A stretch of DNA of 64,000 nt from an uncultured Tateyamaria sp. (GCF_947503705.1 NZ_CANNES010000014.1:47562-111561), one strand, 5' to 3'. Shown: positions 8,049 to 16,745, counted from the stretch's first letter. Made by a program: numbers and translations. The notes: generated by a model from the letters alone, not told the origin.

Positions 8049-9349
8049 GCCTCATCCTCCAGCTGGTCCCAGGCTTGGCCCAGGTTTGTTTTGAATTCGT
8101 CATAGGCCCGATCAAAGGAGGCGCGAGCCCGTCGCCAGGTTTCCCGGGTCATGTCGCGGTAGTCGATTTCGTAGATGCTGCTGAGAAAGCGGCCCGACTG
8201 TTCGACGGCGCGCGTCATCTCGATCGGGTGTTCGCAAACCCGGTCGCCGAACACTTTTTCGAACGCGCCCTGCATCGCGCGGTGCAGTTCATTGCCCGGC
8301 TCGAACCGCGTCAGAAGGAAGCGCAGGTCGAGGAAGGATTTGGGCAGTGTCATTGTCCCCGCGGGGACAAGCCCGTTGAAGCGGCTGAGATCCTCCAATG
8401 CTTCGGACAATTGGCCGATGAAAGAGGTCGTGGAATCGTATTCCCAATAGCCGGGCCCGGACGGGATATAGAGCACGTCGGCGGCAAAGACCGCGTTCAT
8501 GGACTGGTAGCCGATGGCGGGCGGGCAGTCGAAAATGATCAGGTCATAGGCGTCGGGGGCCAGCTGATCGAGGAAACGTGAGACCGCAGCGAAGAAGGAC
8601 CATTCGGGATTGATGTGCCGATACTGCGCAGAGGCAAATTCGACAAAGGCCGCGTTGGCGCAAGAGGGCACGATGTCGATGGTGGGCCAGTTTGTCGGCT
8701 TGATGAAGTCGCTGGCGCGTAGGTCGGTCAGGCCCATTTCGGTGATTGCGTTGGGCAGCTTGCGCTGAGGCAGGGCGGTGCCGGTTTCGGCCCCCTGCAC
8801 GGCGGAGTTCATCCGGTCGGTCTCATGCGCCAGATCGCGAGCCATGATGCCCCAGACGGTATATTCCTCGGCCACGTCGGAGAGGCCCATGGAGTGGCTG
8901 AGCGTGGCCTGCGGATCGAAGTCGACGCACAGCACGCGGTAGCCGTCGAGGGCGGCGGCATGGGCGAAATGGAGCGCGGTGGTGGACTTGCCCGCCCCCC
9001 CTTTGAAGTTGGCGATGGCGGCGCGGATGGCACGCTTGTTCGCCGGGCGATAAGGCATGAGCGACTTGCGGTTCACCTTGATCCGGCGGCGCAGCTCGTT
9101 GATTTCCTCAAGCGTGTACCAGCGTTGGCGGCCGTCCTCTTCGACGATGCCCTGGGGCAGGGAGGGATCAGCGGCGAGCCGTCCCCGCAGGGTGGATTGG
9201 TTGGCCTTGAAGATCAGCTCGGCCACCTCCCAACTGGAGAAACGGCGCAGCGTCTTTTCGTTCTGTGGCGAAAAGGTCTGCTGGCGGATGAAGCCCTGCA
9301 TTTTAAGCGATTGGGCCTGGAGTTTGGCGAGGTCGGAATGGGTAAACAT
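8045..9349 (-). CDS. parA: ParA-type partition ATPase
   Basis: Deviant Walker-A ATPase that moves plasmid copies in concert with ParB. It has an N-terminal helical/HTH-like region (about residues 1-100, with SSWEVAELIFKANQSTLRGR-type DNA-binding features as in RepA/ParA of the Ia class), Walker A FKGGAGKST, Walker A' CVDFDPQATLS and Walker B LIIFDCPP. I chose the ATG at 9349; the frame stays open to 9514 but that extension runs through two palindromes and looks non-coding. A perfect palindrome copy is embedded as LVPAGT between conserved segments. Confidence 0.88.
   Translation of the reverse strand: MFTHSDLAKLQAQSLKMQGFIRQQTFSPQNEKTLRRFSSWEVAELIFKANQSTLRGRLAADPSLPQGIVEEDGRQRWYTLEEINELRRRIKVNRKSLMPYRPANKRAIRAAIANFKGGAGKSTTALHFAHAAALDGYRVLCVDFDPQATLSHSMGLSDVAEEYTVWGIMARDLAHETDRMNSAVQGAETGTALPQRKLPNAITEMGLTDLRASDFIKPTNWPTIDIVPSCANAAFVEFASAQYRHINPEWSFFAAVSRFLDQLAPDAYDLIIFDCPPAIGYQSMNAVFAADVLYIPSGPGYWEYDSTTSFIGQLSEALEDLSRFNGLVPAGTMTLPKSFLDLRFLLTRFEPGNELHRAMQGAFEKVFGDRVCEHPIEMTRAVEQSGRFLSSIYEIDYRDMTRETWRRARASFDRAYDEFKTNLGQAWDQLEDEA
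8353..8370. repeat. Palindrome site 7 (candidate parS), in parA
   Basis: Perfect 18-bp palindrome with the shared core, inside parA and read as L-V-P-A-G-T-M on the minus strand. Confidence 0.8.
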
Positions 9350-9366
9350 GCGCTGCCTGTCAGTGG

Positions 9367-9382
9367 TGTCCCCGCGGGGACA
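9367..9382. repeat. Palindrome site 8, upstream of parA
   Basis: Perfect 16-bp core palindrome, 17 bp upstream of the chosen parA start. Placed to act as a parAB operator and/or centromere. Confidence 0.8.
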
Positions 9383-9389
9383 GATGGTT

Positions 9390-9405
9390 TGTCCCCGCGG
9401 GGACA
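9390..9405. repeat. Palindrome site 9, upstream of parA
   Basis: Perfect 16-bp core palindrome whose centre is 23 bp from site 8. The pair sits in the parA-replicase intergenic region, so it may be bound for both regulation and segregation. Confidence 0.8.
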
Positions 9406-9854
9406 GCGTTTTTCGGACGCTCTTGATGCTCTGTTTCTGATTTACGCTGGTTTTGCGAAAAATGCAAAAGGGGATTATCATCAAATGAAGGGAGCGCGCG
9501 TTGGCTTTACCCATGGGGACAAGGGCGATTCGCGTTTGGGTGGCGCTGGGACTGGTTCCTAGGGATCAGCGGATAATATTGGGGACAGGTTTTTCAGTGC
9601 CCCAACCTATAGGGTGACAAAAGGCGCTGAATAGGGGACATTGTGTATGTCCCCCAATACCAAGACTACCTGATTTTTCTTTGAAAATAGGATCAGGGCA
9701 GGGACTGGGTTCGATCAATGCTTGACAGAATCGCCGTTGGGGACGCAAATCAAGGCAGGAGACGGAAAAGCGGCTAGAACCGTTGGGACGATATACCGCC
9801 GTCAGCAGGTGTGAACCGGGCCCGTCCCGGCATTTACGAAAATCGAGGGCAGTC
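9406..9854. other. Candidate replication origin region between parA and replicase
   Basis: About 450 bp without a supported gene, between divergent parA and the initiator gene. It carries repeats of a TTGGGGAC-type motif: at 9577-9587 (+), 9600-9605 (half, -), 9648-9659 (-) and 9737-9744 (+). A hairpin, GGGGACAT-N5-ATGTCCCC, spans 9634-9654. An A/T-rich tract lies at about 9670-9690. A TTGACA at 9722-9727 could be a -35 element, but no good -10 follows. The position upstream of an initiator gene supports an origin; I see no exact DnaA box. Confidence 0.5.
9634..9654. repeat. Inverted repeat in origin-like region
   Basis: Perfect 8-bp arms GGGGACAT and ATGTCCCC separated by TGTGT. The arms share GGGGACA with the palindrome array half-site, so it may be bound by a related protein or be an initiator site. 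Confidence 0.55.
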
Positions 9855-10538
9855 ATGCAAACGCTACGGCCGGTGGGCCAGGGCGCCTCTGCGCGCAAAT
9901 ACGACATTCTGACAGCTTTGGGGGCCTATGCGCTGGCGCAGGGCAAACATGACCAGCGGCGGGTCTTGCGCCTGATGACGCTGGTGACGGCGCGGTACAA
10001 TTGGGCACGCGACGAATTGGCCGTGGGGCAGCGCGAGATTGCGCGGCTGTGGTCGGTGGATGAACGCACCGTCAAGCGCGAGATGGCGCTGTTGCGGGCG
10101 CGCGGCTGGCTGGTCGTCAAACGGCAGGGCGCGCGCGGGCGCGTCACGCAATACGGGCTGGGACTGGAGCGGATGCTGCATGACACGTCTGTGCAATGGG
10201 CCGCCGTTGGCCCGGACTTTGAGCTGCGGATGGGGCAGGGGGATGTGCCGGATGCGACCGTGGTGCCGTTGCCGGTCAAAGGCGTGGTCCGCGCGCCCGA
10301 TATCAGCAAGGGCACCGAATGGGCTTTGGCGCAAGCGGTGCTGCATGGTGAAGATCCGGGAATGTATGCCAGTTGGATCGCGGGACTGACGCGGGTTGAG
10401 CGGGCTGGGGGGCGGTTGACCCTGCGTGCGCCGTCGCGCTTTCACGGGGCCTATGTGCAGACCCATCTGGAGCGTCGCGTGCTGGCCGCCTGCCGTGAAG
10501 TCGACGGGGATGTGACGGAAATACGGATTGTGGTGTGA
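9855..10538 (+). CDS. DnaA-like plasmid replication initiator
   Basis: Probable replicase of the replicon. From the ATG at 9855 (GAGG 8 nt upstream) the product is 227 residues. The N-terminal half has a helix-turn-helix-like segment (IARLWSVDERTVKREMALLR). The last 75 residues match the pattern of DnaA domain I: a W-led helix, YASWIAGL, then a strand L-T-L-R-A-P-S-R-F and a final VQTHLERRVL helix. No AAA+ domain follows, as in the DnaA-like initiators described on Roseobacter plasmids. The upstream frame to 9783 lacks features and is not included. Confidence 0.8.
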   Translation: MQTLRPVGQGASARKYDILTALGAYALAQGKHDQRRVLRLMTLVTARYNWARDELAVGQREIARLWSVDERTVKREMALLRARGWLVVKRQGARGRVTQYGLGLERMLHDTSVQWAAVGPDFELRMGQGDVPDATVVPLPVKGVVRAPDISKGTEWALAQAVLHGEDPGMYASWIAGLTRVERAGGRLTLRAPSRFHGAYVQTHLERRVLAACREVDGDVTEIRIVV

Positions 10539-10550
10539 AGGAGCGTTGCC

Positions 10551-11210
10551 ATGGAACTGACATTTGAGTGTGACGGGGCGGCGTTGCCGTTGAAGATTGA
10601 CCAAGTGGTGGTTGCGGGCTGGACGGGGCGCGATATTGCTGCGGTGCAGCATCACATTGACGAGCTGGCCGCCGTGGGTGTGCCGGGGCCGAGCACTGTG
10701 CCGCTGTACTACCGGGTGTCGGAGGGGTTGTTGACCCAAGGCGACCGTATTCAGGTGCTGGGCGCGGGCACCTCGGGTGAGGTGGAACCCTTGCTGATCT
10801 GTACGGATGGGCGCACGTATTTTGGACTCGCGTCGGACCATACGGACCGGGATCTTGAGACCCATTCGGTCGCCGCCTCAAAGCAGGCCTGCGCCAAGCC
10901 GGTTGCGGCGATGCTTTGGGACATGGCCGAGATCGAGGGACATCTGGAAGAGATCACCCTGCGCTGTTGGATCGTCGAGGACGGGGCCGAGGTGCTGTAT
11001 CAGGAGGGGACGCTCGCGGGCATTCGACCGCTGGCGGAACTGTGTGCGGGGGCCGGGTTTGGCGACGGCATGGCGATGCTCTGCGGGACGTTCGGGGCCA
11101 AGGGCGGCGTGCGTCCGGCAGGGGCCTACCGGATGGAGGCGGTGGACCCGCGAACGGGGCGCAGCATGACGCTGTCTTATGCGGTTGAGGTGCTGCCGAT
11201 TGTGGCCTGA
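10551..11210 (+). CDS. DUF2848 family protein
   Basis: A 219-residue cytosolic protein without a signal peptide, recognised as DUF2848 from its GPSTVPLYYRVSEGLL-type centre and the GDRIQVLG segment; enzymatic role unknown. It follows the replicase stop by 12 bp and has a good AAGGAG ribosome site, so it could share the initiator transcript. Its 3' end overlaps convergent pxpC by 34 bp. DUF2848 genes are often near small-acid transport and metabolism genes, which fits the adjoining Pxp/TRAP block, but the function here is not established. Confidence 0.75.
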   Translation: MELTFECDGAALPLKIDQVVVAGWTGRDIAAVQHHIDELAAVGVPGPSTVPLYYRVSEGLLTQGDRIQVLGAGTSGEVEPLLICTDGRTYFGLASDHTDRDLETHSVAASKQACAKPVAAMLWDMAEIEGHLEEITLRCWIVEDGAEVLYQEGTLAGIRPLAELCAGAGFGDGMAMLCGTFGAKGGVRPAGAYRMEAVDPRTGRSMTLSYAVEVLPIVA

Positions 11211-12214
11211 GCCTCGTCGAGGATGCAGCCGTGGATCAGGTTTTCGCGCATGAGCCGTTGGGCGAGGGTGCCGCGTGGGGTGCTGACCTCGGCCAGGTAG
11301 GCGGCTTTGGCGGTGGTGTATCGCCTTGTGATTTCAATGGCTTGTGTCGCTGATACGGGTTTGAACCGCAAGGTTTGACCGGAGCGGAATTGCGCCAGCC
11401 TGTCGGTGTCGCAACTGATCACCGTAGCGATTTTGGGATAGCCGCCGGTGGTTTGATGATCGGCCAGAAGGACGGTCGGAATGCCGTCGCCCGCGACCTG
11501 CACTGATCCGCGCACGATGGGTTCCGAAGGGATCGACAAGGCGCTGTTGAGGGCGAGTTTGGCCCCGTTGAGGCGCATCCCCATGCGGTCATAGGCGTCG
11601 GAAACCTTGAAAGGCTGGCTGGTGAACAGATCAAGTGCGCCCTCGGCGAAATGTTGATCCTGGGGGCCGGTGACGACGTGGATCGGGCCGTTGTCCTCGA
11701 ATTCGGGTTGGGGGATGGTGCCAAGCCGATCCTCGCGGATGGCGGCGTTGGTGACCGTGACCGTGTCGCCAGATTTCAGCGCGCCACCGCCAAAGCCGGA
11801 GTTGGAATGGGTTGCCTGGCTGTTGAGCCATTGCGGCGCGGTGAGTTGACCCGCGAAAGCGAGATAGGCCCAACTGCCGGACTTGCCCGCGCTGAGGGCG
11901 AGCCGTTCGCCTTTTTGCACTGTCAGAATCGTCCAGCCACTGGTCTTTTGCCCCTGATGCTGGATGGTGAAATCGCCCCCTGTGATCGCCATCGTCACTG
12001 CTCCTTTGGTGCTGGTGAGGATGAGGCCGCCAAGCGAGATCTCGATCGCTGTTGTGCCCGAAACATTGCCAAGGGCAGCGTTGGCAGCGTCAAAGGCGAG
12101 CCTGTCCATCGGGCCGGAGGCGGGCACGCCAAAGCGCATGTGGCCGGGGCGGCCCGCGTCCTGGTAGGTGACCAATGGCCCTGCGAAGGTGACGGTGAAG
12201 GTGGCGTCAGACAT
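11177..12214 (-). CDS. pxpC: 5-oxoprolinase subunit PxpC (KipA / carboxyltransferase-like)
   Basis: Biotin-dependent-carboxyltransferase-like subunit of the three-part 5-oxoprolinase (PxpABC), homologous to allophanate hydrolase subunit 2 and KipA. From the ATG at 12214 it has 345 residues with the family opening GPLVTYQDAGRPGHMRFGVP and the late block ADHQTTGGYPKIATV. The start overlaps the end of pxpB by 8 bp. No PxpA (LamB/YcsF) partner is present in the window, so substrate assignment to 5-oxoproline is tentative. Confidence 0.88.
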   Translation of the reverse strand: MSDATFTVTFAGPLVTYQDAGRPGHMRFGVPASGPMDRLAFDAANAALGNVSGTTAIEISLGGLILTSTKGAVTMAITGGDFTIQHQGQKTSGWTILTVQKGERLALSAGKSGSWAYLAFAGQLTAPQWLNSQATHSNSGFGGGALKSGDTVTVTNAAIREDRLGTIPQPEFEDNGPIHVVTGPQDQHFAEGALDLFTSQPFKVSDAYDRMGMRLNGAKLALNSALSIPSEPIVRGSVQVAGDGIPTVLLADHQTTGGYPKIATVISCDTDRLAQFRSGQTLRFKPVSATQAIEITRRYTTAKAAYLAEVSTPRGTLAQRLMRENLIHGCILDEAQATIGSTSTA

Positions 12215-12890
12215 GGGCGGCTGTCTGCCTGGCGAAGCTGTCGGCGCTGATCCGTTCGAAGGTGACTGTGTCGCCCACATCAAAGAGGAAGGGCCGTGTG
12301 TCATCGCCGGTCAGGATGGCCGTGGGCGAGCGCCCGATGATCGACCAGCCGGTGGGCATGGTGAGCGTTGTGATCAGGCATTGGCCGCCTGCGATGATCA
12401 CGCTGCCTGCTGGGACGTCGCGGATGGGGCTGGGCTTGCGCGGGACTTGGATGGGGGCGGGGACGCCTGACAGGTAGGCGTAGCCGGGGGCGAACCCGTA
12501 CATCAGCACGCTGAACTGCCCCGCGAGATGGGCGTTAATGATCGCCTCGGGGGAGAGCCCGGTGGCGGTGGCCACAGCGGTGAGGTCGGGGGCAAAGGGC
12601 GCGTCATAGCAGACGGGCACCCGGTGCGTTTTGCCCTGTATTTGGGTCGATCGGGCGGTTTCCAGCCGTGCACGCACGTGGGTTTCGATCTGGCCGTGAT
12701 CCGTGACCAGCGGATCGAAGGACACCAGCAGGTTCACGATGGCCGGCACGGTTTCAATTGCACCGGGGGGCATATCGGCGGCCAAGGCGCGGTCGAGCGC
12801 CAGAACGGCGTCATGGGCGCCTTGGCTGAAGTCGGTGCCAAAGCTGACCAGCAGGGCGTGGTCGGCGATGGCTGTGCAGTGCGGTGTCAT
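12207..12890 (-). CDS. pxpB: 5-oxoprolinase subunit PxpB (KipI-like)
   Basis: Partner subunit of PxpC, homologous to KipI and allophanate hydrolase subunit 1. The 227-residue product ends in the cyclophilin-like KipI domain with FAPGYAYLSGVP, RDVPAGSVIIAGGQ and PTGWSIIGRSP. The start at 12890 is the ATG just after the TRAP large-subunit stop. It forms a leftward operon with the TRAP genes and pxpC, suggesting import of an oxoproline-like or other carboxylate substrate followed by ATP-dependent opening. Confidence 0.88.
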   Translation of the reverse strand: MTPHCTAIADHALLVSFGTDFSQGAHDAVLALDRALAADMPPGAIETVPAIVNLLVSFDPLVTDHGQIETHVRARLETARSTQIQGKTHRVPVCYDAPFAPDLTAVATATGLSPEAIINAHLAGQFSVLMYGFAPGYAYLSGVPAPIQVPRKPSPIRDVPAGSVIIAGGQCLITTLTMPTGWSIIGRSPTAILTGDDTRPFLFDVGDTVTFERISADSFARQTAAHV

Positions 12891-12892
12891 GG

Positions 12893-14176
12893 CTATTGCA
12901 GGAGCGTGGGCAGGAAGAGGGCGATGCTGGGGAAGGCGATCAGTGCAAAGGCCATGGCGAGCATGGTCAGGCAATAGGGCAGGGCGCCCAGCATAACTTC
13001 GTTCAGGCTGCCCGATTTGCGCGCGCCTTGCACCACGTAGAGATTGAGCCCCACGGGCGGGGTGATCAGCGCCATTTCGATCAGCACGATCATCAGGATG
13101 CCGAACCAGATCACGTCGTACCCTTGGGCCACCACCAGCGGCACGATGATCGGGATGGTGACAACCATGAGCGAGAGCGTTTCGATGAAGAAGCCCAGCA
13201 CGATGTAGAGCACCACAACCACCAGGATCGTCTTGAGCGGGGTGAGGCCGAGGCCCGTCATGAATTCCGTCAGCTCGCGCCCCAGCCCGGCAGAGGCCAG
13301 CGTAAAGTTGAGGAAGGATGCGCCGATAACGATGAGCATGATCATTGATGTGATCTTGACCGTGCCTGTGAGGCTTTGCGCCAGCATGGACCACGAGACG
13401 CCACCGAAGGCCAGCGCGATGAGCAGCGCGCCTGCGACGCCGACGGCGGCCGCCTCGGTCGGGGTGGCCCAGCCGCGATAGATTGAGCCGACGATAAGCC
13501 CGAAGAGGATCAGGATCGGGATCAGGTCGATCAGCGCCCGCAGCATTTGCGGGAAGGGGAAGGTGCGCCGGACGCCGCCCAGATCGGGGCGGATGAGGCA
13601 GATCACCGCCGTAACGGCCATAAAGGCGATGGCCAGCGCGAGGCCGGGGATCAGCCCCGCGAGGAAAAGCTGTGGGATCGAGGATTGGGTGAGAAAGCCG
13701 TAGACGATCAGGTTGATCGAGGGCGGGATCATGATGCCCAGCGTGCCGCCTGCGGCGATGGCGCCAGAGAACAGCTTGGGGTCATAGCCGAGCTTTTCCG
13801 CCTGGGGCATGGCGACGGTTGCCACGGTTGCGGCGGTCGCGACGGAGGAGCCGGAGGTGGCGGAGAACATGGTGGCGGTGGCGACATTGGCGTGCACCAG
13901 CCCACCGGGCAGCCAGGACACCCAGCGGTCGAGGGCGGCATAGGTGCGGGTGGCCACACCGCTGCGCACGAGAATCTCGCCCAAGAGCACAAAGAGGGGG
14001 ATCGCGATCAGCGTGGCCGAGTTGGACGACGACCAGACCATGTTGCCAAGCCCGCGCGTGAGCGGGAAGCTGGAGAAGAACGTGTCGACCCCGAAGCCCA
14101 GCAGGAAGAGGACGATGCCGACAGGGATGGAGAGGGCGAGCAGCCCCAGAAGGGCGACAGAGACGAAACCGATCAT
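12893..14176 (-). CDS. TRAP transporter large permease (DctM)
   Basis: Inner-membrane channel subunit of a tripartite ATP-independent periplasmic transporter. The 427-residue protein is almost entirely hydrophobic with about 12 predicted segments and carries the DctM signatures FVLLGEILVRSG, TMFSATSGSSVATAATV and GIMIPPSINLIVYGF. Its start overlaps the DctQ stop. The TRAP family moves carboxylates and related acids using a sodium gradient; the substrate cannot be read from sequence. Confidence 0.93.
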   Translation of the reverse strand: MIGFVSVALLGLLALSIPVGIVLFLLGFGVDTFFSSFPLTRGLGNMVWSSSNSATLIAIPLFVLLGEILVRSGVATRTYAALDRWVSWLPGGLVHANVATATMFSATSGSSVATAATVATVAMPQAEKLGYDPKLFSGAIAAGGTLGIMIPPSINLIVYGFLTQSSIPQLFLAGLIPGLALAIAFMAVTAVICLIRPDLGGVRRTFPFPQMLRALIDLIPILILFGLIVGSIYRGWATPTEAAAVGVAGALLIALAFGGVSWSMLAQSLTGTVKITSMIMLIVIGASFLNFTLASAGLGRELTEFMTGLGLTPLKTILVVVVLYIVLGFFIETLSLMVVTIPIIVPLVVAQGYDVIWFGILMIVLIEMALITPPVGLNLYVVQGARKSGSLNEVMLGALPYCLTMLAMAFALIAFPSIALFLPTLLQ

Positions 14177-14721
14177 TGCAGTGTCTCCTGCTCGGCGAAG
14201 GCGCCGACGAAGTTTTCGGTTTCTTCATGCCGTTTTTTCAGGAGTAGGCTGAGTGCGGCAAGGGTTGTGAGCGTGGACATGATGGCGAACCAGACCCATC
14301 CGGCGAACCACGGCAGTTGCACCCAGGCCAGCGGCGTTTCCAGCGGTGTATTGGCGCGTGAGCCGTTGGTGAGGGAGCGTTCGACCACCGGCCAGGCCTT
14401 GACCGCGATGGTGATCACGACGCCGGACATGACGATCATGGAAAAGACGTCGAAGAGGGCGCGCGCGAAGCTTTGAAACCGGCTGCGCAGCAGGTCAATG
14501 CGCACGTGGCCAAGTTCGAGCAGCGCGTAGGACATGCCCCAGGAGGTGGCCAGCGCCATAGCGTAGCCTGCGATTTCCTCTGTCCCGCCAAAGGACGTGC
14601 CGAAGCGGCGCAGGATGATGTCGGCCAGCACGAAGGCGGCGCAGGCCAGCAGGCCAAAGCCCACGATCATCGCGACCCCTTTGTTCAGGGTCCGCAGGCC
14701 CTCGATCATCTTGCGTTCCAT
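14173..14721 (-). CDS. TRAP transporter small permease (DctQ)
   Basis: Four-helix membrane subunit linking the binding protein to DctM. The 182-residue protein has the DctQ pattern: helix 1 (VGFGLLACAAFVLADI) followed by RRF, then an E-rich turn and the segment ELGHVRIDLL. I start at the ATG at 14721; longer frames to 14772 have no features. It is coupled to dctM by ATGA overlap. Confidence 0.88.
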   Translation of the reverse strand: MERKMIEGLRTLNKGVAMIVGFGLLACAAFVLADIILRRFGTSFGGTEEIAGYAMALATSWGMSYALLELGHVRIDLLRSRFQSFARALFDVFSMIVMSGVVITIAVKAWPVVERSLTNGSRANTPLETPLAWVQLPWFAGWVWFAIMSTLTTLAALSLLLKKRHEETENFVGAFAEQETLQ

Positions 14722-14778
14722 ATGCCTCTGGCCTCTTTGGAGTGGTGTTTGGGGCGGCGTGGACCGCCCCAAGACGCT

Positions 14779-15810
14779 TTAGTTGATGGTGACGCCGACA
14801 ACTTTGCCGACGCTGTCATTCCAGCGAGCGGCCCAATCGCCGCCTGCGCGCTCTGCCCATTCGGGCAGCACTTCGCTGGTGAGGATGTCGCGGGCGCGGT
14901 CAAAATCGGCATCGCTGACCTCGACCAGGGTCATGTCGCGCGCGTCACCGGCGGGGCATTCGCCATTGCCGGTCAGGCAGGCGATGTCATCAACCAGAGC
15001 CGTTTGGGCGCTGGCCCATGCGGGATCCTCGAACCCGGTGGCGGCCTGTGCGGTGATCAGCGCCTGGGTGTCCCCATCAAGGCTGTTCCATTTGTCGAGG
15101 TTGATCGCCGTCACAACGGAATCCCAGCCGCCGAGCGGGATGGGCAGCAGGTGCGTGGAGACCTCCCACCAGCCGGCGCTGTAGCCGGAACCGGCCCCAG
15201 TCACGGCGCAATCAACCACACCGTTTTGCAGCGCGCCGGGTACTTCGGAGAAAGAGACGTTCACGCCCTCGGCCCCAAGCGCCTCAAGCAATTTGGCGGT
15301 CATGCGGCCCGACGCGCGGACCTTGAGGCCTTCGAGGTCGGCCAGATTGGCAATCTCGTGATTGCAGAAAACGACCTGAGGCGGGTAGGGGGCGATGGCC
15401 AGCACGTGGCTGTTGAACCGGTCGCGGTAGATGTCGGACACCATGGGCCGGGCCGCGTCCACCATGGCGCGCGCCTCGTCAGCGGTGAGGGCCAGCAGGG
15501 GCACGTCCAGCCCTTCAAGCTCTGGCGCGTCTGCGACGGCATAGTCCGCGACGGTCATGGCCACGTCATAGACGCCCTGGCCGAGCAGGGGGTAGATGTC
15601 GCCCAAGCCAAGGCTCATCTGGTTGTGCGTGGTCAGTTCCACGGTGATGGAGCCACCCGATGCCTCGGGCAGGGTCGTGGACCAGAACGGCGCCTCGTAT
15701 TGCTTGTGCAGCGGCAGGCTGGACCAGCTGCCCACGACAGACAGGTTTTCGGCCAGCGCAGGTGTCGCAAGGGCCGTGGTGGCGGCGAGGATGGGAAGCA
15801 GTTTTTTCAT
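14779..15810 (-). CDS. TRAP transporter substrate-binding protein (DctP)
   Basis: Periplasmic receptor of the TRAP system, 343 residues. A clear Sec signal peptide (MKKLLPILAATTALATPALA) is followed by the DctP fold with the conserved block LKVRASGRMTAKLLEALGAE and FSEVPGALQNGVVD, where the Arg contacts a carboxylate in characterised family members. A GGAGA ribosome site precedes the ATG at 15810. It is first of the three TRAP genes, 23 bp after the DUF1445 gene. Confidence 0.9.
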   Translation of the reverse strand: MKKLLPILAATTALATPALAENLSVVGSWSSLPLHKQYEAPFWSTTLPEASGGSITVELTTHNQMSLGLGDIYPLLGQGVYDVAMTVADYAVADAPELEGLDVPLLALTADEARAMVDAARPMVSDIYRDRFNSHVLAIAPYPPQVVFCNHEIANLADLEGLKVRASGRMTAKLLEALGAEGVNVSFSEVPGALQNGVVDCAVTGAGSGYSAGWWEVSTHLLPIPLGGWDSVVTAINLDKWNSLDGDTQALITAQAATGFEDPAWASAQTALVDDIACLTGNGECPAGDARDMTLVEVSDADFDRARDILTSEVLPEWAERAGGDWAARWNDSVGKVVGVTIN

Positions 15811-15833
15811 TTCAGAAGTCTCCGTTGTTGGAA

Positions 15834-16682
15834 TTATGTGAGGATTGTTGTTTCGGCGTCTTCGGCCACGTCGGCGATCAGCATGTGGCCGGGGGCGTGG
15901 GTGATGCAGAGCGGCAGGCCCGCGTTCAGCAGGACATTTTGGGGCGTGACGCCACAGGCCCAGTAGACCGGCATTTCGCCCGGGTGGATGTCGACCGCAT
16001 CGCCCCAATCGGGTTGGCCGAGGTCGCTGATCCCGATCTGGGCCGGGTCGCCCACCGCGATGGGTGCGCCATGGGCCTGAGGGTAACGGCGGCTGATCTC
16101 GCGGGCCTGATCGACCTGATGTTTGGGGATGGGCCGCATGGTCACGACCATCTGTCCGCCAAAGGGGCCTGCGGGCACCAGATCAATATTGCTGCGAAAC
16201 ATCGGGACGTTCCTGCCCGTCTCGATATGGCGGACCGGGATGCCGTTGCTGAGCAGGGCGTTCTCGAAGGTGAAGGAACAGCCCAAAGCGACGGTGACCA
16301 GATCATCAGCCCAAACGTCGGTTATGTCGGTCACTTCGTCGGTGAGCGTGCCGTTGCGAAACACCCGGTAACGGGCCACGTCGCTGCGAATGTCGATGTC
16401 ATGGCCCAGCGTTGGCAGGGCCGGATCGCCGCTGTCGCTGACGCCGACGAGGGGGCAGGGTTTGGGATTGCGCTGGCAGAACCGCAGAAAGTCGAGGGCG
16501 ACGTTTTCGGGCAAGATGGCGAGGTTGCATTGCAGCTTGCCTGCCGCCAGCCCGGCGGTGTGGCCGGTATAGGCGCCGCTGCGAATGGCGGCGCGCACAT
16601 CCGTGGCGGATGCGCCGATCAGATCGGAATGTGAAACGGTGGTTGCGGTCACGTGGCCCCCCAAGGCTGTCTGATCCAGCAT
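15834..16682 (-). CDS. DUF1445 / YcsI-family putative hydro-lyase
   Basis: Member of the DUF1445 (YcsI, putative hydro-lyase) family. The 282-residue product shows the family blocks GLAAGKLQCNLAILP, FLRFCQRNPKPCPL and the C-terminal PGEMPVYWACGVTPQ. The same family sits beside pxpB/pxpC homologues in the Bacillus subtilis ycsFGI-kipIAR operon, which supports one pathway for this block. The ATG at 16682 is used; a TTG at 16703 would add seven residues. No reaction is assigned with certainty. Confidence 0.85.
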   Translation of the reverse strand: MLDQTALGGHVTATTVSHSDLIGASATDVRAAIRSGAYTGHTAGLAAGKLQCNLAILPENVALDFLRFCQRNPKPCPLVGVSDSGDPALPTLGHDIDIRSDVARYRVFRNGTLTDEVTDITDVWADDLVTVALGCSFTFENALLSNGIPVRHIETGRNVPMFRSNIDLVPAGPFGGQMVVTMRPIPKHQVDQAREISRRYPQAHGAPIAVGDPAQIGISDLGQPDWGDAVDIHPGEMPVYWACGVTPQNVLLNAGLPLCITHAPGHMLIADVAEDAETTILT

Positions 16683-16745
16683 CACATGAGGGCCGTCGTT
16701 CAATCAAATTATCATTTTAGATCAAACGCGATAGATTTCTTGAAA

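Noticed and set aside
9350..9514. N-terminal extension of ParA
   Set aside because: The frame is open but runs through two palindromes (LSPRGQ, CPRGD) and lacks family similarity; the ATG at 9349 begins the expected ParA N-terminus.
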